Positions 55,460 to 64,000 of a stretch of 64,000 bases of DNA are shown one piece after another. Under the pieces are notes generated by a model that made no database searches, was not told the DNA's origin, and was given only the letters and a program-made list of their open reading frames with translations. The number at the start of each line of letters is the position of its first letter. Position 1 is the first letter of the stretch. The stretch is from Polaribacter butkevichii (GTDB lineage Bacteria; Bacteroidota; Bacteroidia; Flavobacteriales; Flavobacteriaceae). The translations under genes and the position numbers were made by a program. The DNA is taken from assembly GCF_038024105.1 (NCBI RefSeq), contig NZ_CP150661.1:1631001-1695000 (forward strand). The letters run 5' to 3'.

Positions 55460-58400
55460 ATGAAAACAAAGTTTAAAGGATTTTTAACGCTACTATTAGC
55501 GTTTCTGATGCAAATATCTTTTGCACAAGAAAAAAAAGTTTCTGGGACTGTGTCAGATACATCTGGCACACTACCTGGAGTAAGTGTAGCTATTAAAGGC
55601 ACAAAAAATGGAACTCAAACTGATTTTGATGGAAAGTTTTCTATTAATGCAAAACAAGGAGATGTCTTAAGTTTTAGCTACGTAGGTTACAAAACTATTG
55701 AAAAAACAGTCGGGAAATCGAGCACTATTAATGTTGCTATGATTGAAGACAACAATGTTTTAGATGAAATTGTTGTTACAGCATTAGGTATTAAAAGAAG
55801 TAAAAAATCTTTAGGATACGCTTCTCAAGAAGTTTCCGGAGATGAGGTTAGTGCTATTAAGGATGTTAACTTTGCTAACTCTTTATCTGGTAAAATTGCT
55901 GGTATTGATGTTTCTAGTAGTGGAACAATGGGTGGGTCTACAAACGTTGTTATACGTGGATACTCTTCATTATATGGTTCAAACCAAGCATTATTTGTAG
56001 TAGACGGAGTGCCAATTAGTAATAAAAACACTAACGGATCTGCACAAAGATCTGGTCAAGCAGGTTATGATTACGGTAATGCTGCAGCAGATATAAACCC
56101 AGACAACATTGAGTCTATTAATGTACTTAAAGGTGGAGCTGCAACAGCTCTATACGGTTCTCAAGCAGCTAACGGTGTTATTGTTATTACCACTAAAAAA
56201 GGTAAAAATACCGATGGAGCAATTGGAGTTACTGTAAACTCATCTGTAACCTTCAATAAATTTAACGCCGATACTTTCGCTTCATATCAAGACGAATATG
56301 GTGCTGGATATTGGGTTGGTGTTTATCATAATGAATTTTACACAAAAAATGGTGAAAACTTTACATTAGCAGATTGGGATGGTTCTTACGGTACTGCATT
56401 CAACAAGAACACATTGGTACGCCAATGGGATTCATTTTATCCTGGTTTAGAAAATTATGGTAAAGCAACACCATGGGTAGCTGGAGCTAATGACCCTTCT
56501 TCTGTATTTGAAACAGGATCAACAGTATTTAATAGCGTTTCTTTAGACGGTGGTAATGAACAAGGAAGCTTTAAAGTAGGTTATTCTAAAGCAAGTATAA
56601 AAGGTATCATGCCAAATAGTGAAATTGTAAGAGATAATGTAGATTTTTCTGCTTCTTATAAATTGACAGAAAAATTAACTGCTGCAGCTACTGTATCATA
56701 TAACAAAACAACTGGTAGAGGACGTTATGGAACAGGTTATGATTCTCAAAACTTTATGCAAACAGCTAGACAATGGTGGCAAACAAACGTAGATTTAAAA
56801 GATCAAAAAGCTGCTTATCTAGCAACAGGAGAAAATGTAACTTGGAACACAAGTTATATCGATGAAGACTTACATGCAATCTACCATGATAATGTATATT
56901 GGATGAGAGATAACAATTACGAAACAGATGTAAGAAATCGTGTTTTAGGTAATGTTAATTTAAACTACCAAATTAATGATTGGTTAAGTATTTTCGGTAG
57001 AGCTTCTATAGATACTTATTCTGGTAATCAAGAAGAACGCATAAACAATGGTAGTACTTCTTTACCATCTAAATATAGTATTTTTAATGAGTCATACACT
57101 CAAAACACTTACGACTTACAACTTCATGTAGACAAGGATCTTTCTGATGACTTAAACTTAAAAGCAATTTTAGGTACAAATATTCAAAGAAATCACTATT
57201 CATACATAGACGCTAGTACCAATGGTGGTATTAATATTGATGGTCTTTGGGCATTATCAAATTCAGCTAACGCACTTAATGCACCAACACAGTATGAATA
57301 TACTTCTGCTGTAGATGGTTACTTTGCAAGTGTATCTTTAGGTTATCAAAAATTCTTATTCCTTGAAGGTAATTACAGAGTAGATGTAGCTTCAACACTA
57401 CCAACAAACGATAATCAATATGATTATTACGGTATATCGGGAAGTTTCTTATTTTCTGAACTTATAGAATCTGATTTTATGAATTTAGGAAAATTAAGAT
57501 TAGGACATGCAAAAACAGGTAATGCTGCATCACCATTAACATTGTTTAATACTTACACATTAAACACGCCTGTACAAGGACAAGCATCTGCTTCTTTACC
57601 TTCTACGAACAATAATTCTAACTTAAAAAATGAGGAATCTACTGAACAAGAAATAGGTTTAGAAATGATGTTTGCTAAAAGACGTTTAGGTTTTGACTTA
57701 TCTTTATACAAAAAAACATCAACTGATTTACTTACAAACATATCTGTAACATCTGCTATAGGATATTCTGGTCAATGGTTAAATGCTGGTGAATTAGAAA
57801 ATAAAGGTATTGAGTTGTCTTTATATGGTTCTCCTATTAAAACGGATAATTTTGAATGGAATGTTAATGTAAACTGGGGTAAAAACACTAGTAAAGTATT
57901 GTCTCTTCCTGCAGGTTTAAAAAATCTTCAGCTAGCTAGTTTACAAGGAGGTGTTTCAATTAACGCAACCGTAGGAGAAACTTATGGTATGATTAGAGGT
58001 ACCGATTTTGTATATGATGACAATGGAAGTAGAATTATAGATGCTACTAACGGTAGATATGTAGTAAGCGAAGGATCTGATGAAAACCTTGGGTCTTTCC
58101 AAGCTGATTGGAAAGGTGGTATTACAAATAGTTTTACTTATAAAAACTTAAGTTTAAGCTTTTTAATTGATATCAAAAAAGGAGGTAATGTATTCTCTTT
58201 AGACACTTGGTACGGTATGGCAACTGGATTATATCCTGAGACTGCTGGACTTAACGAACTAGGAAACCCAAAAAGAGATGCTCTTACAAGTGGTAACGAT
58301 AGCGGAGGTATTATTTTACCAGGAGTTGTGCAAACAGGAACTGATGCTGACGGAAAAGCTACTTCTGACGGAACCGTTAATACAGTAAGAACTGACATGA

Positions 58401-58702
58401 GTAACTTTACCAATGCTTTAGGTTACATTAACGCACCTAATGCTCTACATGTATATGATGCCGGATATGTAAAATTAAGAGAATTATCATTATCATACAC
58501 ACTACCTAAAGACATGTTACAAGGTTCATTTTTTCAATCAGTAACTCTTTCAGCAATTGGAAGAAACTTATGGATAATTGACAAAAGCACGCCATATTCA
58601 GATCCAGAAGCTGGTTTAAGTTCAGGGAACGTACAAGGATATCAATCAGGTGTATACCCAACGACAAAAGATTATGGATTTAGTGTTAAACTACAATTTT
58701 AA
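55460..58702 (+). CDS. SusC/RagA-family TonB-linked outer-membrane receptor
   Basis: Taking the ATG at 55460 gives 1080 residues: a signal peptide (MKTKFKGFLTLLLAFLMQIS..AQ), a carboxypeptidase-regulatory-like domain at about 27-105 (GTVSDTSGTLPGVSVAIKGT, FDGKFSI), a TonB box-like region DEIVVTALGIKR near 110, the plug (SGKIAGIDVSSSGTMGGSTN; VDGVPISN), and a large barrel ending in the Phe of SVKLQF. It imports a nutrient with the SusD lipoprotein encoded 12 bases downstream. No glycosidase, sulfatase or regulator gene is nearby, so the substrate is unknown and could be peptide or oligosaccharide. Confidence 0.95.
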   Translation: MKTKFKGFLTLLLAFLMQISFAQEKKVSGTVSDTSGTLPGVSVAIKGTKNGTQTDFDGKFSINAKQGDVLSFSYVGYKTIEKTVGKSSTINVAMIEDNNVLDEIVVTALGIKRSKKSLGYASQEVSGDEVSAIKDVNFANSLSGKIAGIDVSSSGTMGGSTNVVIRGYSSLYGSNQALFVVDGVPISNKNTNGSAQRSGQAGYDYGNAAADINPDNIESINVLKGGAATALYGSQAANGVIVITTKKGKNTDGAIGVTVNSSVTFNKFNADTFASYQDEYGAGYWVGVYHNEFYTKNGENFTLADWDGSYGTAFNKNTLVRQWDSFYPGLENYGKATPWVAGANDPSSVFETGSTVFNSVSLDGGNEQGSFKVGYSKASIKGIMPNSEIVRDNVDFSASYKLTEKLTAAATVSYNKTTGRGRYGTGYDSQNFMQTARQWWQTNVDLKDQKAAYLATGENVTWNTSYIDEDLHAIYHDNVYWMRDNNYETDVRNRVLGNVNLNYQINDWLSIFGRASIDTYSGNQEERINNGSTSLPSKYSIFNESYTQNTYDLQLHVDKDLSDDLNLKAILGTNIQRNHYSYIDASTNGGINIDGLWALSNSANALNAPTQYEYTSAVDGYFASVSLGYQKFLFLEGNYRVDVASTLPTNDNQYDYYGISGSFLFSELIESDFMNLGKLRLGHAKTGNAASPLTLFNTYTLNTPVQGQASASLPSTNNNSNLKNEESTEQEIGLEMMFAKRRLGFDLSLYKKTSTDLLTNISVTSAIGYSGQWLNAGELENKGIELSLYGSPIKTDNFEWNVNVNWGKNTSKVLSLPAGLKNLQLASLQGGVSINATVGETYGMIRGTDFVYDDNGSRIIDATNGRYVVSEGSDENLGSFQADWKGGITNSFTYKNLSLSFLIDIKKGGNVFSLDTWYGMATGLYPETAGLNELGNPKRDALTSGNDSGGIILPGVVQTGTDADGKATSDGTVNTVRTDMSNFTNALGYINAPNALHVYDAGYVKLRELSLSYTLPKDMLQGSFFQSVTLSAIGRNLWIIDKSTPYSDPEAGLSSGNVQGYQSGVYPTTKDYGFSVKLQF

Positions 58703-58714
58703 AAAAAGAACAAA

Positions 58715-60154
58715 ATGAAAAAAATATTTTTAATAGCCCTATTAATAGGAATCACATTTTCTTCGTGTAAAGACTTTGAAGGTTGGAATGTCGATGATAA
58801 AAAACCAAGTGAAGTACCGAGCTCATATCTATTGACAAGTACACAAAAAGATTTGTTTTATAGAATGTCTAGTCCAAATGTAAACTATAACATCTTTAAA
58901 TTTTTTGCTCAATATTGGACAGAAACTCAATATACAGATGAAGTAAACTACGATATTAGAGGTAGAGATATTGGAGGAGGATTATTTCTATATTTATATA
59001 GAGATGTACTAATTGATTTACAAGCAGCAAAAAACACAATTATTGCAGATGAATTTTTAAATGCAAGCACAAAATCAGCTCAATTAGGAGTTATTGAGCT
59101 TATGGAAGTGTATACATGGAGTGTATTAGTCGATGTTTACGGAGATGTACCTTATGCAGAAGCACTTAAAGGTGTAGAGAATATTACACCTGCCTATGAT
59201 AATGATGAAGACATTTATACAGATTTATTTAGCCGTATAGATGCTGCTTTAGTTAATTTAAATGCTAGTGCAGAATCTTTTGGAGATGCTGATATTGTTT
59301 ATGGTGGTTCAACTGCTAATTGGAAAAAATTTGGTAATTCATTAAAGTTAAGAATGGCAGTTCGTATTGCAGATTATGACTCTGCAAAAGCAACTACAGC
59401 TGCAGCCTCTGCAGTTGCAGGTGGTGTTTTTACATCTAGTGACGATAACTTTGCATTTCCTTTTGAAACTACACAACCAAATACTAACTCAATTTGGATT
59501 GATTTAGTAGAGTCTGGTCGTGATGACTTTTTAGTAGCAGATACTTTTGTTAATTTAATAAGTCCTTTAAATGACCCTAGAGCTTCTACATATTTAGCTG
59601 ACAATAAAACGCCTTATATCGGAGCTCCTTACGGAGTAGGAAGTGCTTTTACTGACTTTACACACATCGGTGATGCTTGGTACCAACCAGATTTAGAAGG
59701 TATGCTTTTAAGTTATGATGAAGTTCAGTTTTTATTAGCTGAAGCTGTAGAAAGAGGTTTAATAGCAGGTAATGCTGAAACATATTACAATGAAGCTGTT
59801 TCTGCTTCTATTAAATATTGGGGAGGATCACAAGCTGATGCTGATACTTATTTAGCTCAACCTACGGTAGCTTACACTACCGCTGGTTCTACTTGGAAAG
59901 AAACTATAGGTAATCAAAAATACATTGCTCTTTACGGAAGAGGTTTTGAAGCTTGGAGTTCTTGGAGACTATTAGATTACCCTAACACTTTTACTCGTCC
60001 TTCAATTTCTAAAGAAGCCGTACCAAGACGTTACTTATACGGAAACGATGATAAAGACGTTAACCCAGATAATTATGCTGCCGCAAGTGCTGCAATGGGT
60101 GGTGATTTAAAATCTTCTAGAGTATTTTGGGATATAAAAGGAGTAGGTAACTAA
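58715..60154 (+). CDS. SusD/RagB-like outer-membrane lipoprotein (SusD-like_2 type)
   Basis: A 479-residue surface lipoprotein. The lead MKKIFLIALLIGITFSSC places the lipidated Cys at residue 18. WNVDDKKPSEVPSSYLL, FFAQYWTETQYTDE and later FLLAEAVERGL with YGRGFEAWSSWRLLDYP fit the helical TPR-rich SusD_like_2 (PF12771) group. It acts as the substrate-binding lid of the SusC barrel encoded just upstream. A strong terminator follows. Confidence 0.93.
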   Translation: MKKIFLIALLIGITFSSCKDFEGWNVDDKKPSEVPSSYLLTSTQKDLFYRMSSPNVNYNIFKFFAQYWTETQYTDEVNYDIRGRDIGGGLFLYLYRDVLIDLQAAKNTIIADEFLNASTKSAQLGVIELMEVYTWSVLVDVYGDVPYAEALKGVENITPAYDNDEDIYTDLFSRIDAALVNLNASAESFGDADIVYGGSTANWKKFGNSLKLRMAVRIADYDSAKATTAAASAVAGGVFTSSDDNFAFPFETTQPNTNSIWIDLVESGRDDFLVADTFVNLISPLNDPRASTYLADNKTPYIGAPYGVGSAFTDFTHIGDAWYQPDLEGMLLSYDEVQFLLAEAVERGLIAGNAETYYNEAVSASIKYWGGSQADADTYLAQPTVAYTTAGSTWKETIGNQKYIALYGRGFEAWSSWRLLDYPNTFTRPSISKEAVPRRYLYGNDDKDVNPDNYAAASAAMGGDLKSSRVFWDIKGVGN

Positions 60155-60190
60155 AAAAGAACCTATTTTAAATAAAATCTAAAATAATTA

Positions 60191-60227
60191 AACCATCAAA
60201 AGAATATACTTTTGATGGTTTTTTTTT
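60191..60227 (+). terminator. Intrinsic terminator of the susC-susD unit
   Basis: AACCATCAAAA (60191-60201) and TTTTGATGGTT (60210-60220) form an 11-bp stem with an 8-nt loop, followed by a run of nine T. Confidence 0.9.
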
Positions 60228-60279
60228 GACAAAAAACACCTAACTTAAATATTATTAGGAATAGATTTTTTTTTTAACA

Positions 60280-60287
60280 TACCTTTG
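60280..60287 (+). promoter_or_regulatory. -7 box (TACCTTTG) 4 nt before the rlmB ATG
   Basis: An exact TAnnTTTG match separated by CACT from the ATG at 60292, implying transcription starting at the AUG. A clear TTTG at the -33 position is not seen. Confidence 0.5.
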
Positions 60288-60291
60288 CACT

Positions 60292-61053
60292 ATGACAACA
60301 GAAACAACACCAACTACCAATATTTTTGGTATTAGAGCAATTATAGAAGCCATAGAAAGTGGTTCATCTATAAATAAAATATACTTACAAAAAGGATTAA
60401 GAGGAGAATTGTTTTATGAACTTAATAAGTTAATTAAAACAAATAATCTTACTACAAGTATGGTTCCTGTAGAGAAATTAGACAGATTATCTAAAAACAA
60501 CAATCATCAAGGTGCTGTTGCTCAAATTTCTCCCGTAGCATTTTACGACCTAGAAGAACTCATTGAAAAAACAATAGAAAGTGGTAAAACTCCGTTGTTT
60601 TTACTATTAGATCAAGTATCTGATGTTCGTAATTTTGGAGCAATTATTAGAACCGCAGAATGTACAGGTGTAAATGGAATTATCATTCAAAAAAATGGTA
60701 GTGCCCCGGTAAATGCCGAAACAATAAAAACATCAGCTGGTGCAGCTTTTAAAATTCCTATTTGTAAAGTAGATCACATAAAAGATGCTTTATTCTTATT
60801 ACAAGCATCAGACATTAAAACTGTGGCTGCAACAGAAAAAACAGAAGACTCTGTTTATGATATCAATTTTAATCAACCCATTGCCATTATTATGGGGTCT
60901 GAACATAGAGGTGTAAATCCGTCTATATTAAAAATGGTAGATTACAAAGCCAAATTACCTTTATTGGGTGACATTGCTTCTTTAAATGTTTCTGTAGCCT
61001 GTGGTGTGTTACTTTATGAAGTAGTAAGACAAAGAATACCTCTTAACAGATAA
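60292..61053 (+). CDS. rlmB: TrmH-type 23S rRNA (guanosine-2'-O-)-methyltransferase
   Basis: A 253-residue SPOUT methyltransferase of the TrmH/SpoU group, most like RlmB, which methylates the ribose of G2251 in 23S rRNA. The N-terminal substrate-binding domain carries IFGIRAIIEAIESGSSINKI; the catalytic domain has LDQVSDVRNFGAIIRTAECT near 103 (motif 1 Asn/Arg), MGSEHRGV near 201 (motif 2) and LPLLGDIASLNVSVACGVLL near 223 (motif 3). The assignment to rlmB rather than another TrmH paralogue is from overall likeness. The start is 4 nt from a -7 box. Confidence 0.88.
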   Translation: MTTETTPTTNIFGIRAIIEAIESGSSINKIYLQKGLRGELFYELNKLIKTNNLTTSMVPVEKLDRLSKNNNHQGAVAQISPVAFYDLEELIEKTIESGKTPLFLLLDQVSDVRNFGAIIRTAECTGVNGIIIQKNGSAPVNAETIKTSAGAAFKIPICKVDHIKDALFLLQASDIKTVAATEKTEDSVYDINFNQPIAIIMGSEHRGVNPSILKMVDYKAKLPLLGDIASLNVSVACGVLLYEVVRQRIPLNR

Positions 61054-61073
61054 ATTAGTAGAACTTACTTATA

Positions 61074-61736
61074 TTAATCTTGCTCCTCCTCTATTTTTGG
61101 TGGAGCAAAATTACCATGTTCATCAAATAAAGTATCGAATTCTGTTTCTATAAATTGATGTTCTTCTTTTACAATTCCTTTATTTCTATAAGCAATTGCA
61201 AAAATAAGACCTATTACAAAGCCAGATAAATGCCCTTCCCAAGAGATACTTTCTTTTATAGGAAACACATACCAAATCATACTTCCATAAAGAAAAATAA
61301 TCATTAAAGATAAAGCCACTAATCTATAGTGTCTTTTTATGATTCCACTAAAAAACACAAAACTAAAAAGCAAGTAAACAATTCCACTAGCTCCTATATG
61401 ATAAGATTCTCTTGCAAAGCACCAAGTTAAAAAACCGGTAAAAAAGCCTCCAAAGAGCAATACTTTATACGCTACATCATTATAAAAATAAAAAACACTG
61501 CTTAAAAGCACAAATAAGGGCACAGAATTATTAAAAAGATGACTTGTATTACTATGTATAAAATGGGTTAAAAAAACACCTCTAAACCCCACTAAATTTC
61601 TAGGTAAAACTCCATACTTATTAAAATTGAAATCAAACTTAATTTCAATCCAATAAATAAACCAAATTGCAAAAACATAAGCAACCGGAATTAAGAAAAT
61701 TGATTTCGATATTTTTAATTGAGTATCTTCTTTCAT
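61074..61736 (-). CDS. Rhomboid family intramembrane serine protease
   Basis: A 220-residue membrane protein with about six helices. The catalytic pair is present: Ser117 in GASGIVYLL and His169 in SWEGHLSGF. HLFNN near 66-70 corresponds to the conserved His-Asn loop of helix 2. The C-terminus is cytosolic and acidic, with a proline-rich end. It cleaves substrates within the membrane; targets are unknown. Its start faces the rarA gene across a 77-base spacer; a TATTTTTA box lies 6 bases upstream of its ATG. Confidence 0.9.
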   Translation of the reverse strand: MKEDTQLKISKSIFLIPVAYVFAIWFIYWIEIKFDFNFNKYGVLPRNLVGFRGVFLTHFIHSNTSHLFNNSVPLFVLLSSVFYFYNDVAYKVLLFGGFFTGFLTWCFARESYHIGASGIVYLLFSFVFFSGIIKRHYRLVALSLMIIFLYGSMIWYVFPIKESISWEGHLSGFVIGLIFAIAYRNKGIVKEEHQFIETEFDTLFDEHGNFAPPKIEEEQD

Positions 61737-61801
61737 CAGTCATAAAAATAACAAAAATCTAACCAATATCAATTTTTACATTTTCTGTCAGAAATCTTTA
61801 T

Positions 61802-61809
61802 TATTTTTA
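61802..61809 (+). promoter_or_regulatory. -7 box (TATTTTTA) 4 nt before the rarA ATG
   Basis: TATTTTTA differs from TAnnTTTG only in the last base and is separated by CAGA from the ATG at 61814. This is the same spacing as at three other genes in the window. Confidence 0.35.
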
Positions 61810-61813
61810 CAGA

Positions 61814-63085
61814 ATGAATGAACCTTTGGCAGAAAGAATTAGACCTAAAACGCTTGAAGATTATATTAGTCAGCAACATTTGGTAGGTAAAACGGGTGTA
61901 TTAACTAATTTAATAAAAAAAGGCATCATACCTTCATTAATTTTGTGGGGACCTCCTGGTATCGGAAAAACAACCCTTGCCAACATTATTGCTACCGAAT
62001 CTAAACGCCCTTTTTATACATTAAGCGCCATTAGTTCTGGTGTAAAAGATGTTAGAGATGTTATAGAAAAAGCTAAAAAAAGTGGCGGTTTATTTACCGT
62101 TAAAAACCCCATTTTATTTATTGATGAAATTCATCGATTTAGTAAATCTCAACAAGATTCTCTTTTAGGAGCTGTAGAAAAAGGATGGGTAACTTTAATT
62201 GGCGCAACTACAGAAAACCCAAGTTTTGAAGTGATACCTGCCCTACTCTCTCGTTGTCAAGTCTATATATTAAACTCTTTTGACAAAACCGATTTAGTTG
62301 CACTTTTACATAGAGCAATGAAAGAAGATACTCTTTTATCAACCAAAAAAATTACACTAAAAGAAACCGATGCTTTGCTACAAGTTTCTGGTGGTGATGC
62401 TAGAAAATTGTTAAATATTTTTGAACTACTGGTTTCTGCTGATGATGAAATTGAAATTACAAACGATTTAGTTTTATCAAAAATTCAAAAAAATACGGTT
62501 AGATATGATAAAACAGGAGAACAACATTATGACATCATATCTGCTTTTATAAAGTCGATAAGAGGAAGTGATCCAAACGGAGCTGTATACTGGTTAGCAA
62601 GAATGATTGAAGGTGGTGAAGATGTAAAATTTATAGCTAGAAGATTACTAATTTCGGCTTCTGAAGATATTGGGAATGCAAATCCTACTGCGTTAATTTT
62701 AGCAAATAACACGTTTCAAGCCGTTTCTGTTGTTGGTTACCCAGAATCTAGAATCATTTTAAGTCAATGTGCTATTTATTTAGCAAATTCCGCTAAAAGT
62801 AATGCCTCTTACATGGCTATTAATGAAGCACAAAGTTTAGTACAAAAAACAGGAGATTTATCGGTTCCTTTTCATTTAAGAAATGCGCCAACGAAATTGA
62901 TGAAAGACCTAGATTATGGTAAGGACTATAAATATTCTCATAATTATCCTAATAATTTTATAGAGCAAGAATTTTTACCTGATGAAATTTCTGGAACAAA
63001 ATTATATGATCCAGGTAATAATGCTAGAGAAAATCAGTTTAGAGAACTCTTAAAAAATAGATGGAAAAATAACTATGATTATTAA
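61814..63085 (+). CDS. rarA: Replication-associated recombination protein A (MgsA), AAA+ ATPase
   Basis: A 423-residue AAA+ ATPase that acts at stalled replication forks and resembles clamp-loader subunits. [18 protein letters not shown] is the usual start; Walker [12 protein letters not shown] at 46-56, Walker B FIDEIHRF near 102-109, sensor/arginine finger in [13 protein letters not shown] with LLSRC. The C-terminal tetramerisation domain has [16 protein letters not shown] sequence ([20 protein letters not shown]) and AINEAQSLV. Length is standard. Confidence 0.95.
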   Translation: MNEPLAERIRPKTLEDYISQQHLVGKTGVLTNLIKKGIIPSLILWGPPGIGKTTLANIIATESKRPFYTLSAISSGVKDVRDVIEKAKKSGGLFTVKNPILFIDEIHRFSKSQQDSLLGAVEKGWVTLIGATTENPSFEVIPALLSRCQVYILNSFDKTDLVALLHRAMKEDTLLSTKKITLKETDALLQVSGGDARKLLNIFELLVSADDEIEITNDLVLSKIQKNTVRYDKTGEQHYDIISAFIKSIRGSDPNGAVYWLARMIEGGEDVKFIARRLLISASEDIGNANPTALILANNTFQAVSVVGYPESRIILSQCAIYLANSAKSNASYMAINEAQSLVQKTGDLSVPFHLRNAPTKLMKDLDYGKDYKYSHNYPNNFIEQEFLPDEISGTKLYDPGNNARENQFRELLKNRWKNNYDY

Positions 63086-63117
63086 GATATTTAAACAATA
63101 TTAAACTATTTAACACA

Positions 63118-63148
63118 AAGAAGCCCTAAATATAATTTAGGGCTTCTT
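63118..63148. terminator. Bidirectional hairpin terminator between convergent genes
   Basis: AAGAAGCCCTAAAT (63118-63131) and ATTTAGGGCTTCTT (63135-63148) form a perfect 14-bp stem with a 3-nt loop. The following T-run is short (TTAATAATATT), so termination may rely on the stem. It separates rarA from the minus-strand gene at 63170. Confidence 0.75.
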
Positions 63149-63169
63149 AATAATATTAGTTAAAAGCTT

Positions 63170-63937
63170 TTAAAATTTAATTGCATATTGTTTTACAACC
63201 AAAACGTCATTTTCATAATATTCTGCAATCCAGTTATCACCATTTTTATAAAGAATTCCATTTTTATCTTTTAAAATAAAAACATCTTTAACTTTTGTTT
63301 TTAAAAGCTGGTAAACCACTGCTGGAGTAGTATTTACTAACTGAAAACCATTATTTATTTCTTGGCTATATAATGTTTCTAGATGATTACTAACTACAAC
63401 TTTTTCTTGAGAAACAATTTCTTTAACAGGTACAGAAATCACTTCTTTAACCACAACCACCTCTGGTGTTGTTGCTTTTTTTACTTCTGAAACTTTTTTT
63501 AACGGCACATATTTGTACGTTAAATCTTCCATGGTTTCAAAAGCATTTCTAATAGCCTCATGATACGATTTTTTATACTCTTTTTCTTTACTCTTACCTG
63601 TTTCTGAAACATACACTACAGTTCCATAACAATCTTTTAATTCTATTTTACTTTTTACTGTAAACATGCTAGAGTCATCAATAACAGTTGCAGTTAATCC
63701 ATTGCATCTGTTTTGCACTAGATCTTCTGGTAATTTCTCATTACTAAGATATACTACAAATCCTTTTTTTTCTAGAAGAAATTTAGTTAGAGAACTTGTT
63801 TGATACTGATCTACAGTCTTTAAAAAATCGAAACGATCTGGTACAATTACATATTTATAATTATTGATATTAACCTGCTGACCAAAAGCAGACAAGGCTA
63901 TAAAGAACAAAAAACTGAATGCTATTTTTTTAATCAT
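63170..63937 (-). CDS. Secreted protein of unknown function, 255 residues
   Basis: A 255-residue exported protein with a signal peptide (cleavage near FGQ, residue 19). The mature part begins with VNINNYKYVIVPDRFDFLKT and contains an adenylate-like, all-beta-looking N-terminal region followed by a Val/Lys-rich stretch (about 160-185) that looks like a linker, and a C-terminal beta-rich region with repeated YK...K NG motifs. No known family was recognised. It may be periplasmic or cell-surface. Its upstream 60 bases at the window end show no clear promoter. Confidence 0.6.
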   Translation of the reverse strand: MIKKIAFSFLFFIALSAFGQQVNINNYKYVIVPDRFDFLKTVDQYQTSSLTKFLLEKKGFVVYLSNEKLPEDLVQNRCNGLTATVIDDSSMFTVKSKIELKDCYGTVVYVSETGKSKEKEYKKSYHEAIRNAFETMEDLTYKYVPLKKVSEVKKATTPEVVVVKEVISVPVKEIVSQEKVVVSNHLETLYSQEINNGFQLVNTTPAVVYQLLKTKVKDVFILKDKNGILYKNGDNWIAEYYENDVLVVKQYAIKF

Positions 63938-64000
63938 TTTAATTGAATATTAAATTAATTTCTAATTATAAAGAAATATTATTTGTAAACGCAATATCGT

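Noticed and set aside
53679..60154. Polysaccharide utilisation locus
   Set aside because: Only SusC and SusD are present. There is no glycosidase, sulfatase, lyase or hybrid sensor gene next to them, so a polysaccharide substrate cannot be claimed.

Overview
The window is AT-rich chromosomal DNA (by eye about one third G+C; not computed) from a member of the Bacteroidota, most likely a marine Flavobacteriaceae of the Polaribacter/Tenacibaculum type. The evidence is a SusC/SusD pair, TAnnTTTG-type -7 promoter boxes with upstream TTTG boxes, near absence of Shine-Dalgarno sequences, families typical of this group (DUF4834, DUF4159, DUF6122, YfhO) and the order rplQ-carA-eno-gltA beside the ribosomal cluster. 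No rRNA, tRNA, CRISPR array, prophage, integrase or insertion sequence was found. Almost all of it is core genome.

Layout. Positions 1-530: the last 25 codons of a Crp/Fnr-type regulator, two tandem palindromic operator-like sites, and a small DUF6122 membrane protein. 517-7694 (minus): a tightly overlapping surface-glycan operon (DUF4834, YfhO membrane protein, methyltransferase, two GT4 glycosyltransferases, flippase). 7873-13704 (plus): outer-membrane protein, GNAT-like protein, rsmE, DUF4159, bile-acid/sodium symporter-like protein, PlsC-like acyltransferase. 13817-19331 (minus): a GH3/beta-lactamase fusion, a small unknown protein, a DnaQ-like exonuclease and a PPK2 kinase, with dispersed palindromic repeats in the spacers. 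19516-25652 (plus): FAD oxidoreductase, a translationally coupled retropepsin/RimK/aspartoacylase trio, M28 peptidase, TIKI/GumN-like lipoprotein. 25662-29925 (minus): a compact sucrose locus with a HAD phosphatase-glycosidase fusion, a sucrose-phosphate-synthase-like GT4 and a fructokinase-like kinase. 30263-35928 (minus): secreted unknown protein, arginine-deiminase-fold enzyme, gltA, eno, carA, mostly separated by intrinsic terminators.

36023-53502 (minus) is the complete str-S10-spc-alpha cluster: rpsL-rpsG-fusA-rpsJ, then rplC-D-W-B, rpsS, rplV, rpsC, rplP, rpmC, rpsQ, rplN-X-E, rpsN, rpsH, rplF, rplR, rpsE, rpmD, rplO, secY, infA, rpmJ, rpsM, rpsK, rpsD, rpoA, rplQ. tuf is absent and rpsJ is on the str side, cut off from rplC by a terminator. 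53679-63085 (mainly plus): Omp85-like protein, SusC/SusD pair, rlmB, rhomboid protease (minus), rarA; then a secreted unknown protein (minus).

The most interesting material is regulatory. Two terminators in the ribosomal region carry the promoter of the next unit, with the -33 box in the hairpin loop and the -7 box just past the T-tract. A possible attenuator precedes rplC. Four genes have a -7 box exactly 4 nt before the start codon, suggesting leaderless mRNAs. Among proteins, the sucrose locus with its phosphatase-glycosidase fusion stands out. I did not find a clearly new defence or mobile system.
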